The notes beneath the pieces are model-generated. The model was given only the letters and a program-made list of their open reading frames with translations. It was not told where the DNA came from and searched no databases. Source: Pelagilacustribacter hypolimneticus (GTDB lineage Bacteria > Pseudomonadota > Alphaproteobacteria > Pelagibacterales > Pelagibacteraceae). Taken from it: a stretch of DNA of 15,362 nt. Location of the stretch: assembly GCA_965235125.1 (NCBI GenBank), contig CBDDXH010000022.1, forward strand, positions 1 through 15,362. The letters are read 5' to 3'. The position numbers were made by a program, and so were the translations under genes. This document shows, in pieces, positions 6,478 to 13,124 of the stretch. Positions within the stretch are counted from its first letter, which is position 1, and each line of letters starts with the position of its first letter.

Positions 6478-7742
6478 TTCTTCTCTCCGAATAACTTAAT
6501 TGTGGGCTCTCTATTATCTAAAATTCCTTTAGGTTTAAAAAGCATAATTAAAACCATGGACAATCCAAAAGCGATCATTCGAAATTGTTCTAACTCTCTA
6601 AAGATTTCGGTAACGCCAATTAAAAAGATAGCAGAAAGAACTATGCCAGTTTGTGAACCCATGCCTCCCAAAACAACTATTGCAACAATAATTGCAGATT
6701 CAATAAATGTAAAACTCTCAGGACTTACAAAGCCTTGTTTGGTTGCAAAAAAAGATCCAGCAATCCCACCAAACATAGCACCAATAGCAAAAGCAGTAAG
6801 TTTAGTATTCGTTGGATTAACTCCAAGTGACTTACAGGCAATTTCATCTTCTCTTAAAGCTTCCCAAGCTCTGCCAACAGGCAGTCTTCTTATTCTTAAG
6901 GTAAAATAATTTGTGATTAACGCTAAAATTAAAATGACATAGTAAAGAAATATCATTTTATGAGAGTTAGAAAATTCTAAATTGAAAAAAGTATGGAAAG
7001 GTATACTTCCTTCTTTTGGGTTTTCTGTAAATTCTAAACCAAAAAAAGAAACTTTTGGAATCCCTCCTATTCCATTTGGTCCGTTAGTTAAATCATTCCA
7101 ATTAATAAGTATAATTCTTATAATTTCTCCAAACCCTAAAGTAACTATAGCTAGATAATCTCCACGTAATCTTAAAACTGGAAAGCCTAATAAGATTCCA
7201 AAAAAAGCTGCAAAAATTCCAGCGAGCGGCAAACAAATCCAAAATGACAAACCAAAAGTCGTTGAGATTAATGCAAATGAATAAGCACCTACAGCATAAA
7301 AAGCTACGTAGCCAAGATCTAATAAACCTGCAAGACCAACTACAATATTAAGTCCCCATCCTAACATAATGTAAGTCAAGACCCATATCCCAACATCTAA
7401 AATATATAGATCGGTAAAAGGTAGAAAAGGAAATACAAGTGCAAACAATATTCCTGTGATTGCAAACTGTTTGCCTTTACCTGAAAAAAATTCCGATATA
7501 TTATTTGTAATATTTGAGAGAAAAATAATTTTTTCTTTCCTACTCGAATTTAAATTAATTAAAAAACGACCAATAGTACAAACGATGACTAAAAAAGCAG
7601 TTAACTCCCATTGGGGATCTATATACAAACCTTCTTTCTGTAATTTTGTTCTAAGTCCAACAATAGGACCAAATAAAATTAGAGAAATAAGCCCTGTAAA
7701 TAAACTATCTTTTATATTTTTTTTTAAATCTTCAGATAGCAT
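6474..7742 (-). CDS. livM: ABC-importer permease, LivM type
   Basis: A 422-residue inner-membrane permease. The first 85 or so residues form an extension with two hydrophobic segments (about 13-30 and 47-63), like the N-terminal region of E. coli LivM (425 residues). The core LivM domain starts near residue 95 with several transmembrane helices. Family landmarks are WGLNIVVGLAGLLDLGYVAFYAVGAY, LRGDYLAIVTLGFGEIIR, NGPNGIGGIP and the coupling-helix motif VGRAWEALREDEIACKSLGVNPTNTKLTAFAIGA. It lies 6 nt after livH and overlaps livG by 4 bp. With LivH it forms the translocation pore. Confidence 0.95.
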   Translation of the reverse strand: MLSEDLKKNIKDSLFTGLISLILFGPIVGLRTKLQKEGLYIDPQWELTAFLVIVCTIGRFLINLNSSRKEKIIFLSNITNNISEFFSGKGKQFAITGILFALVFPFLPFTDLYILDVGIWVLTYIMLGWGLNIVVGLAGLLDLGYVAFYAVGAYSFALISTTFGLSFWICLPLAGIFAAFFGILLGFPVLRLRGDYLAIVTLGFGEIIRIILINWNDLTNGPNGIGGIPKVSFFGLEFTENPKEGSIPFHTFFNLEFSNSHKMIFLYYVILILALITNYFTLRIRRLPVGRAWEALREDEIACKSLGVNPTNTKLTAFAIGAMFGGIAGSFFATKQGFVSPESFTFIESAIIVAIVVLGGMGSQTGIVLSAIFLIGVTEIFRELEQFRMIAFGLSMVLIMLFKPKGILDNREPTIKLFGEKK

Positions 7743-7748
7743 GCCAAT

Positions 7749-8660
7749 TTAAACCTTTTCAATGTCTGGCTTGCCAAGAAAACCTGTTGGGAAAAAAATC
7801 AAAGTTATAATTAGAATACTAAAAGCTGCTACATCTTTATATTCACCGCCAATATAACCAGACCACATAGTTTCAATAAGTCCTATGATTAATCCGCCTA
7901 ACATTGCTCCTGGTAAAGAACCAATGCCCCCGAGCACTGCAGCCGTAAATGCTTTGATACCTGCTAAAAATCCAATGTGAAAATCAATAGTACCGTAATA
8001 AAGGACAAACATCATTCCAGCAACTGATGCTAAAGAAGAGCCAATAATAAATGTAACCGATATAGTTCTATCAACATTGACCCCAAGTAATGCAGCCATA
8101 GTTTGATCTTGTTCACACGCACGTTGCGCTCTACCTAAATCTGTTTTGGTGATTAGATAGGTAAATAAAACCATGAGAGCTACAGTTAAAAAAACCATAA
8201 ATATTTGCAGATAACTAACAATTACAACAAACTCAGAATCTTTAAAAAACTCCAACTTGCCGTCGATTAAAGGTTGTAATGTTTTTGTTCTTGCACCTTG
8301 TGCAACTTGCACAAAGTTTTGCAAAATAATTGACATACCTAATGCAGAAATAAGTGGAGCTAATCTAAAAGATCCTCGTAAAGGTTTGTAAGCTAACTTT
8401 TCAACTGTCCAACCATAACAGGCTGTAAAAAACATTGAGATTAATAGAACTAAAAGCAAAACAATAGGTAGAGCAATCCCAGTTAATCCAAAAATAATAA
8501 ATGTTATTAAAGCAATAAAGGCTCCCACCATAAAAATATCACCGTGAGCAAAATTAATCATACCAATAATACCGTAAACCATGGTGTAACCGATGGCGAT
8601 TAATCCATAAATAGAACCAAGTGTAACACCGTTAATAGTTTGTTGAATAAAATATTCCAT
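7749..8660 (-). CDS. livH: ABC-importer permease, LivH type
   Basis: A 303-residue inner-membrane permease, close to the usual length of about 300. The N-terminus GVTLGSIYGLIAIGYTMVYG followed by GMINFAHGDIFMVGAF is diagnostic for LivH. Later the coupling motif TDLGRAQRACEQDQTMAALLGVNVDRTI and the glycine-rich AFTAAVLGGIGSLPGAMLGG segment are also family-typical. Only one base separates it from the proC-like gene upstream and 6 nt from livM downstream. It must be expressed from the promoter ahead of the proC-like gene unless an internal one exists. Confidence 0.95.
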   Translation of the reverse strand: MEYFIQQTINGVTLGSIYGLIAIGYTMVYGIIGMINFAHGDIFMVGAFIALITFIIFGLTGIALPIVLLLVLLISMFFTACYGWTVEKLAYKPLRGSFRLAPLISALGMSIILQNFVQVAQGARTKTLQPLIDGKLEFFKDSEFVVIVSYLQIFMVFLTVALMVLFTYLITKTDLGRAQRACEQDQTMAALLGVNVDRTISVTFIIGSSLASVAGMMFVLYYGTIDFHIGFLAGIKAFTAAVLGGIGSLPGAMLGGLIIGLIETMWSGYIGGEYKDVAAFSILIITLIFFPTGFLGKPDIEKV

Positions 8661-8661
8661 T

Positions 8662-9432
8662 CTATTTTACCTTATTTAATCTTGTGTGAATATTATCTAA
8701 AGCAATACTTAGTTTGCTATAAAATTTACCTTTTTTTAATTCTCTTAATGCTTGCTCGTTAAGTCCTTTTGGTGTTTGAGACTCAGAAACTAATTTTTTA
8801 AGTCCGCCAGATTTTTTATTTACTGCATCTTGCGAAAGTCCTAAAAATAACTCTGTTACATAACTAGTAGCTTTGGACTTTTCTACGCCTTTGCCGACTA
8901 ACCAGTCATCACTTACTTTTAAAAGTTCATAGAATGGCGCCATCAAAGCAGAGATTGACCAAAACTTATTACAAATTTTTTCATTTTTAACTTCTATAAC
9001 GGTACCTAAATGACTAAAGAAATTTTTAGCTATTTTATTAGGAGGGCAGACTATTATTGGTCCTTTTTTAATTTCAATAGGAGGCAAAGGTATAGCTCTT
9101 ATGATATTTTTGTTTTTTATCATTTTTTTTAAATTGGCTATGTTTATAGTTGATATAAAACTGATAATTCTTTTACTTGAAGAAAATTTCAGTGTACCTA
9201 AAATCTTTAAACCCACAGTTGGCGTTACAGCTAAAAAAATTAAATTTGAACGATCAATAACTTCTTGATTATTTTTTGCTATTTTAACAGATTTAAATTT
9301 TTTACTTAGTTTATTAGCAATCGATCTATTTTTTGGAGAAATAAAGATTTTTGAGCTCTTTAATTTTGATTTAAAGATCCCATGGATAATTGATGATGTT
9401 ATTTTTCCAGTGCCAATAAATCCAATATTCAT
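8662..9432 (-). CDS. Divergent pyrroline-5-carboxylate reductase-like (ProC family) protein
   Basis: A 256-residue NAD(P)-dependent imine-reductase-like protein and first gene of the liv operon, one base from livH. Residues 1-11 (GFIGTGKI) begin a Rossmann dinucleotide fold, FLAVTPTVG (66-74) matches the FLAVKP block of ProC, and the C-terminal helical dimerisation domain is recognisable by ESQTPKGLNEQALREL (217-232). Two signature regions depart from canonical ProC: RVMPNTPA is replaced by RAIPLPPI (112-119), and TPGGTT by TPKGLN (220-225). It may therefore reduce a different cyclic imine or have lost proline synthesis. The operon position suggests action on the imported substrate or a product of it; that is inference. 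Fold and family are fairly sure; the reaction is not, so no symbol is given. Confidence 0.78.
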   Translation of the reverse strand: MNIGFIGTGKITSSIIHGIFKSKLKSSKIFISPKNRSIANKLSKKFKSVKIAKNNQEVIDRSNLIFLAVTPTVGLKILGTLKFSSSKRIISFISTINIANLKKMIKNKNIIRAIPLPPIEIKKGPIIVCPPNKIAKNFFSHLGTVIEVKNEKICNKFWSISALMAPFYELLKVSDDWLVGKGVEKSKATSYVTELFLGLSQDAVNKKSGGLKKLVSESQTPKGLNEQALRELKKGKFYSKLSIALDNIHTRLNKVK

Positions 9433-9443
9433 ATGAAATTGTA
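9433..9443 (-). promoter_or_regulatory. Possible -10 for a leaderless proC-like/liv transcript
   Basis: TACAAT on the minus strand (9443 to 9438) ends 5 nt before the ATG at 9432, and no Shine-Dalgarno is seen. An alternative -10, TATATT (9471 to 9466), would give a leader of about 27 nt. No good -35 accompanies either. Background AT content makes chance matches likely. Confidence 0.35.
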
Positions 9444-9482
9444 GATTAACGAAGCTTACTTATTTAATATAGATTAGATAAG

Positions 9483-9508
9483 AAAAAAATTATTCAAAAA
9501 AATTATTG
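9483..9508. repeat. 13-bp near-perfect tandem duplication
   Basis: AAAAAAATTATTC (9483-9495) is followed directly by AAAAAAATTATTG (9496-9508), differing only in the last base. On the minus strand the two copies give two T7 tracts right after the candidate small reading frame; the second copy overlaps its stop codon. No hairpin precedes the T tracts, so it is not a standard terminator. It could be replication slippage in AT-rich DNA. Confidence 0.6.
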
Positions 9509-9559
9509 CGAAATTCCAACTAACCACAAAACAATAAAAACAAGGAATATTGGTTCCAT
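9503..9559 (-). CDS. Candidate 18-residue hydrophobic micropeptide
   Basis: The minus strand reads ATG at 9559 to TAA at 9503, encoding MEPIFLVFIVLWLVGISQ: an acidic start, then one unbroken hydrophobic run with a Trp, long enough for a short membrane helix. It coincides with a less AT-rich island in an otherwise nearly pure A/T gap, which hints at constraint. A TAAAAT hexamer ends 5 nt before the ATG, the same spacing seen at the cytochrome c' gene; no Shine-Dalgarno is present. Against it: T-rich strands readily encode Phe/Leu/Val/Ile by chance, and the length is below any statistical test. I recognise no homologue. Treat as a hypothesis. Confidence 0.25.
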   Translation of the reverse strand: MEPIFLVFIVLWLVGISQ

Positions 9560-9745
9560 TTAAAATTTTAACATGTTTTTTTAAAAAATTAATAAATAAT
9601 ATTTTTAAAATTTATTCAACCTCAAGTAGCATTAAAGATCTATTTAAGACTATAAATAAATTAATTAGCCTATTTACAAATTAATATTTTATTTAAATTT
9701 GATTTATTGGCTTATGAGAATAAATAAATAGATTAAAAAATAATA

Positions 9746-10042
9746 ATGAAAAAAAAAAGTTTAATTCCTCAAACAAAAGTTAAAAATCCAGAGCCAAACA
9801 TTAAAGATGATAATTGGATTATTTGGGCTGCTTGGGCAGATCGAATTACTTTTGAGGAAATTAAAGAAAAAACTGGAAAAACTGAATCTGAAGTTATTAA
9901 GATTATGAGAAAAAACTTAAAACCATCTTCATTTAAACTTTGGCGAGAAAGAGTTCATAATAAAAGTATTAAACATAGGGCTAAATTTAAAGACTCAAGA
10001 AAAAGAATGATTGAAAAGATAAAAATGGACGATATATATTAA
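9746..10042 (+). CDS. TIGR03643/DUF2805 family small protein
   Basis: A 98-residue basic protein of unknown function. The central block is characteristic of the TIGR03643 (DUF2805) family: WIIWAAWADRITFEEIKEKTGKTESEVIKIMRK from about residue 24, followed by LKPSSFKLWRERV. The helical segment around 34-57 resembles a helix-turn-helix (an 'EIKEKTGKTESEVIKIM' pattern), so nucleic-acid binding is possible but unproven. Both ends are Lys-rich. The glutaredoxin gene follows after 2 nt, so the two are probably cotranscribed. No Shine-Dalgarno precedes the ATG at 9746. Confidence 0.85.
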   Translation: MKKKSLIPQTKVKNPEPNIKDDNWIIWAAWADRITFEEIKEKTGKTESEVIKIMRKNLKPSSFKLWRERVHNKSIKHRAKFKDSRKRMIEKIKMDDIY

Positions 10043-10044
10043 AT

Positions 10045-10302
10045 ATGAAAAAAGTTACAATGTATTCAGGCAGCCCATGTCCATACTGTGCTGCTGCAAA
10101 AGCTGTGCTTAAAACTAAAAACGTTGAAATTGAAGAATTTGATGTTAGGAAAGATGAAGCTAAAGCAAAAGAAATGTTAGAAAGAACTAATGGTGCAAGA
10201 ACTATTCCGCAAATTTTTATTGGTGATCATTACGTCGGTGGTAATGACCAACTTCAAGCAGCAAATAGAAGTGGTGAGCTAGACAAATTGTTGTCTAATT
10301 AA
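10045..10302 (+). CDS. grxC: Glutaredoxin 3
   Basis: An 85-residue cytoplasmic dithiol glutaredoxin, the normal length for GrxC. It has the CPYC active site (Cys12, Cys15), the cis-proline motif TIPQIFIG (Pro54) and the glutathione-binding VGGNDQL segment (64-70). It reduces protein disulfides and mixed glutathione disulfides at the expense of glutathione. It lies 2 nt after the TIGR03643 gene and 34 bp before the SGNH gene. Confidence 0.96.
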   Translation: MKKVTMYSGSPCPYCAAAKAVLKTKNVEIEEFDVRKDEAKAKEMLERTNGARTIPQIFIGDHYVGGNDQLQAANRSGELDKLLSN

Positions 10303-10312
10303 TTATTTTTTT
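10280..10312 (+). terminator. Weak terminator-like hairpin at the end of grxC
   Basis: TAGACAA (10280-10286), a loop ATTG, and TTGTCTA (10291-10297) form a perfect 7-bp stem. A T-rich stretch follows from 10303, with seven T at 10306-10312. The stem is AT-rich (two G-C pairs) and lies partly in the last codons and stop of grxC, and 8 nt separate it from the T run. Termination would be weak; it may only reduce expression of the next gene. Confidence 0.3.
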
Positions 10313-10315
10313 CTC

Positions 10316-10330
10316 TATAATAATTATTAT
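10316..10330 (+). promoter_or_regulatory. TATAAT -10 within a 14-bp palindrome before the SGNH gene
   Basis: TATAAT at 10316-10321 lies 15 nt before the ATG at 10337 and overlaps a perfect inverted repeat ATAATAATTATTAT (10317-10330). TTGTCT at 10291-10296 is the nearest -35-like hexamer, but the 19-bp spacer is long. It could be a promoter for the SGNH gene, or the palindrome could be an operator. Chance is possible given the base composition. Confidence 0.35.
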
Positions 10331-10336
10331 CTAAAA

Positions 10337-11428
10337 ATGTTTAAATTGATATTTCGAACTACAGTTATAACATTGGTGTCAATTTTAGTTATAGATTTTT
10401 TATTTGGAAAACTAATTTTATCTAAATTTGATAGATATTTTTCTTCAACAGATTTTTACGAAAGATTAATAAGAATTGATCACCCCTATTATCACCATGC
10501 ATTAAGACCTAATGTAAAATATGAAAGAGCTAAAAGTTTTGATAATTATTTTGTTCTATGTACAGACAATCATGGTTTTAAGTATGATTGTGATAAAAAA
10601 AGAGAAAAAGAATTTGACTATGCTTTTATAGGTGACTCATTTGTTGAAGGAGTTGCTTTAAATTATAGTGAAACATTTGTTGGAATATTTGAAAAAAAAA
10701 ACAATGTATCTGTTGCTAATTTAGGTGTTACTTCATATTCGCCAAGTATTTATTTATCTAAAGTTAAATTTCTTTTAGAAAATAACTATAAGTTTAAAAA
10801 CTTAATTTTGTTTATAGATATAAGTGATCTTTACGATGATAATGTATTTTACCAACTCAATTCTGATCTTTCGGTAACTGAAAAAAATGCTAAAGAAAAA
10901 AATTTAAAAAGAAGAAAATTCTTAAAAAAAAACTTCCCTTTAATAAATTTCTATACATATGTAATAAAAATGAATCAAAAATTTAATAAAGAGGTTCCAC
11001 CATTAATAAGTGAGGTTCCAATTTTTACTGAAAAAGCAAATCTTAAAGCCATGTGGACTTATCAAAAAAGTGACTCTATTCCTGGATATGAAGATCCAAT
11101 TTCGAAAACTGAAAATGAAATGGTTAATAATATGATAAAACTTTCTGATTTATTGAAAAAAAATAACATAAAACTAAGTCTAGCCGTTTATCCCTGGCCA
11201 CAACAGTTAGAGCGTGATGTGGTTAATTCAAAACATGTTAAAAAGTGGGAAGAATTTTGTATTACAAGATGTGAAAAATTTATTAATTTTTTCCCTTTCT
11301 TTTTTGAAGAAAAAGAAAAAACTTCATATCTTGAAGTTTATAAAAAATATTATTTTTGGAACGATACGCACTTTAATAAAGAGGGAAATAAAGTAATAGC
11401 GAATAGATTAATCGCTATTTTTAATTAA
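10337..11428 (+). CDS. Membrane-anchored SGNH/GDSL-type hydrolase-like protein
   Basis: A 363-residue protein with an N-terminal hydrophobic segment (about 9-29) that looks like an uncleaved anchor, placing the rest in the periplasm. SGNH-fold landmarks are in order: block I FIGDSFVEG with the nucleophile Ser101 (GDS 99-101), block II NLGVTSYSP with Gly130, a strand and turn LILFIDISD (156-164) at the block III position, and block V WNDTHFNKEGN with Asp343 and His345. This is the arrangement of esterases and of O-acetyl-modifying proteins of the AlgX/AlgJ and SGNH acyl-transfer type. The central insertion (about 185-260) is Lys-rich and unassigned. The substrate is unknown; an acylated glycan or lipid is a reasonable guess. 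It overlaps ccdA tail to tail by 4 bp. Confidence 0.75.
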   Translation: MFKLIFRTTVITLVSILVIDFLFGKLILSKFDRYFSSTDFYERLIRIDHPYYHHALRPNVKYERAKSFDNYFVLCTDNHGFKYDCDKKREKEFDYAFIGDSFVEGVALNYSETFVGIFEKKNNVSVANLGVTSYSPSIYLSKVKFLLENNYKFKNLILFIDISDLYDDNVFYQLNSDLSVTEKNAKEKNLKRRKFLKKNFPLINFYTYVIKMNQKFNKEVPPLISEVPIFTEKANLKAMWTYQKSDSIPGYEDPISKTENEMVNNMIKLSDLLKKNNIKLSLAVYPWPQQLERDVVNSKHVKKWEEFCITRCEKFINFFPFFFEEKEKTSYLEVYKKYYFWNDTHFNKEGNKVIANRLIAIFN

Positions 11429-12138
11429 CCAAAAGTAGCAAAGAATGGAAAGATTGTTAAAATATAATAACTAATAACTTGTATTTGATTAGTTGCAATA
11501 AGTAATCCAGTTATTAAAAGGAGTGCCCCACCAGTTTTAGTAATACGCCCATAATATTTTCCAAAACCTTTTTTTGAATTTAGAAATACAGTCATATAGT
11601 AGCCTGATAAAATAAATGGAATAGCTAATCCTAAAGAATAAAAAGAAAGTAAAATAATTCCATTGGATATTGTAGCTTCACTTGCGGACAAAGCTAAAAT
11701 AGACCCTAAAACCGGACCAATACAAGGTGTCCAACCAAAAGCAAATGCAGCACCTACTACAAAAGGAAAAAAATAATTATCTTTATAAGATCCTGTTTCA
11801 AATCTTTTATCCTGATTTAAAAAGTTAAAATTTAAAATTCCTAATAAATTTAAAGAAAAAATAATAATAATTATTCCTGCAGCAATTCTAAGTTCTTTAT
11901 TAAAAAAAATTAATACATTGCCAATAAAAGATGCTCCAATGCCCAGTATAATAAAGATAAAAGAAAACCCTAAAGAAAAAGTAATAGTTTTTAATAAAAC
12001 TATTTTTCTATTTTGTTGAATTTCATCAAGTTTTTTTCCAGTAATATAAGAAACATAGCCAGGAATAATAGGAAGTACGCACGGAGATAAAAAACTTATA
12101 AATCCAGCACCAAAAGCGATAGCTAACTTAATAATCAT
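11425..12138 (-). CDS. ccdA: CcdA-type thiol-disulfide transmembrane transporter (DsbD core family)
   Basis: A 237-residue inner-membrane protein with about six helices, matching CcdA, which passes reducing equivalents from cytoplasmic thioredoxin to periplasmic thiol proteins, commonly for cytochrome c maturation. The two redox cysteines stand in the family motifs FLSPCVLPIIPGY (Cys20) and FGWTPCIGPVLGSIL (Cys139). It has no periplasmic thioredoxin domain, unlike full DsbD, so a separate partner is required. The role suits a genome that encodes the c-type cytochrome at 2370-2810, although the two are about 9 kb apart. A TATAAT ends 6 nt before the ATG and no Shine-Dalgarno is seen. The stop overlaps that of the SGNH gene on the opposite strand through TTAA (11425-11428). 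Confidence 0.93.
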   Translation of the reverse strand: MIIKLAIAFGAGFISFLSPCVLPIIPGYVSYITGKKLDEIQQNRKIVLLKTITFSLGFSFIFIILGIGASFIGNVLIFFNKELRIAAGIIIIIFSLNLLGILNFNFLNQDKRFETGSYKDNYFFPFVVGAAFAFGWTPCIGPVLGSILALSASEATISNGIILLSFYSLGLAIPFILSGYYMTVFLNSKKGFGKYYGRITKTGGALLLITGLLIATNQIQVISYYILTIFPFFATFG

Positions 12139-12183
12139 ATGAATATTATATTTATAAGTGTTATTTGTGTTAATTAGTATAAT
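12139..12183. promoter_or_regulatory. Divergent promoters for ccdA (-) and the DMT permease (+)
   Basis: TATAAT occurs on both strands in this 80-bp gap. On the minus strand (12150 to 12145) it ends 6 nt before the ccdA ATG at 12138, predicting a leaderless message. On the plus strand (12178-12183) it lies 35 nt before the DMT ATG at 12219, giving a leader of roughly 28 nt. Neither has a convincing -35, and neither gene has a Shine-Dalgarno. Both hexamers are perfect matches, which strengthens the call despite the AT background. Confidence 0.5.
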
Positions 12184-12218
12184 TATTTAATGCAATTTTA
12201 TCACACATAACAAGTTCT

Positions 12219-13118
12219 ATGAAATATTTTAAAAAAAGAAGTACAGAAACTAAAGGCATCATCTATATGCTTTTGTGCCAGCTTTTTTTTACAGCTAATG
12301 ATGCGTTAATAAAAAAAATAATAATCAAAGTTAACACTTTAGATTTAATTGACGAAATCATTTTTGTAAGAGGAATTATAGCTACTTTTATTTTAGGAAT
12401 AGTCCTATTTTTTTCAGGTGACTTTAATTTTAAAGATTTGGCAACAAATACTAAATTACAATTTAGAGGATTAATGGAAAGTGTCACTGCGATTTTCTTT
12501 TTTATTGGCCTGTATAGTTTGCCTATGGCCGATGTATACGTTTTATTAAATTTGGCGCCTATTTTGATTACATTCGCAGGAGCTATATTTTTATCTGAAA
12601 AAGTTGGCTGGAGGAGATGGTCAGCAGTTATTGTAGGATTTATTGGAGTATTAATCGTAATCAACCCAACTAAATTAGAATTTGGTTTTTATTTTATTTT
12701 TCCTCTTATCTCAGCATTTTTTATCGCTTATAGAGATACGTATACAAGAAAAATAAAAAATAATTTTAATATTATGCAAGGTGTTTTTTTAACGTCTCTT
12801 GTTGTAACTTTGGTATTTGGTATTGGTGCAATTGCCAGTCCTCAACTTATTAATTTTAATTTAAATGATTATTTAATTATAATATTATCCGCGATATTTT
12901 TAATTATTGGTTATTTCTTTTCGATTATAACTATTAGAACAGCAATGATGTCTACTACATCATCTTTTAGATACAGTACTATTATTTGGGGAATGTTCTT
13001 TGGCTATTTTTATTTTAATGAAATTCCATCTATCAATATGTTAATAGGTGGAACAATCGTTGTATTAAGTGGATTATTTATCATCCAAAGAGAGAGAAAA
13101 ATGGGTCTAATAAATTAA
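12219..13118 (+). CDS. DMT-superfamily (EamA) permease
   Basis: A 299-residue inner-membrane protein with about ten transmembrane helices in two EamA repeats (about 10-150 and 155-295), the standard length for this group. Typical features are LCQLFFTANDALIKK in TM1, SLPMADVYVLLNLAPILITFAGAIFLSEKVGWRRW at the end of repeat 1 with VGFIGVLIVINP, and the matching repeat 2 end FGYFYFNEIPSINMLIGGTIVVLSGLFI. Family members import or export small metabolites; the substrate is unknown. It is divergent from ccdA and ends 6 bp from the convergent DUF1479 gene. The start at 12219 gives a short basic cytoplasmic N-terminus, which fits topology. Confidence 0.92.
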   Translation: MKYFKKRSTETKGIIYMLLCQLFFTANDALIKKIIIKVNTLDLIDEIIFVRGIIATFILGIVLFFSGDFNFKDLATNTKLQFRGLMESVTAIFFFIGLYSLPMADVYVLLNLAPILITFAGAIFLSEKVGWRRWSAVIVGFIGVLIVINPTKLEFGFYFIFPLISAFFIAYRDTYTRKIKNNFNIMQGVFLTSLVVTLVFGIGAIASPQLINFNLNDYLIIILSAIFLIIGYFFSIITIRTAMMSTTSSFRYSTIIWGMFFGYFYFNEIPSINMLIGGTIVVLSGLFIIQRERKMGLIN

Positions 13119-13124
13119 TAATCT

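Larger units (their letters stand above)
9433..9745. other. 313-bp intergenic region between divergent liv operon and TIGR03643 gene
   Basis: This is the longest non-coding stretch in the window. Nearly all of it is A/T, apart from a less AT-rich island at about 9508-9558 and another at about 9618-9634. It must hold the promoter of the proC-like/liv operon on the minus strand and of the TIGR03643 gene on the plus strand; only weak hexamers are visible (plus strand TTGGCT 9707-9712 with TAGATT 9729-9734). It includes a 12-bp perfect palindrome TTAAAATTTTAA at 9560-9571, a 13-bp tandem duplication at 9483-9508 and a possible tiny reading frame at 9503-9559. I see no tRNA, riboswitch or GC-rich hairpin. 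Confidence 0.7.

Noticed and set aside
6466..6909. A 147-codon open frame on the plus strand antisense to livM
   Set aside because: It mirrors a conserved LivM region and has no start signal; long antisense frames are common opposite AT-rich membrane genes.
9573..9584. A possible small plus-strand gene starting at the ATG at 9573
   Set aside because: Careful reading of the seven-T run gives a stop at the fourth codon.
9433..9745. A riboswitch, small RNA or tRNA in the large intergenic region
   Set aside because: The stretch has almost no G/C and no stable hairpin or conserved motif that I can recognise.
12263..12664. A 133-codon open frame on the minus strand antisense to the DMT permease
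   Set aside because: It lies wholly opposite a clear EamA-family gene and shows no recognisable domain.
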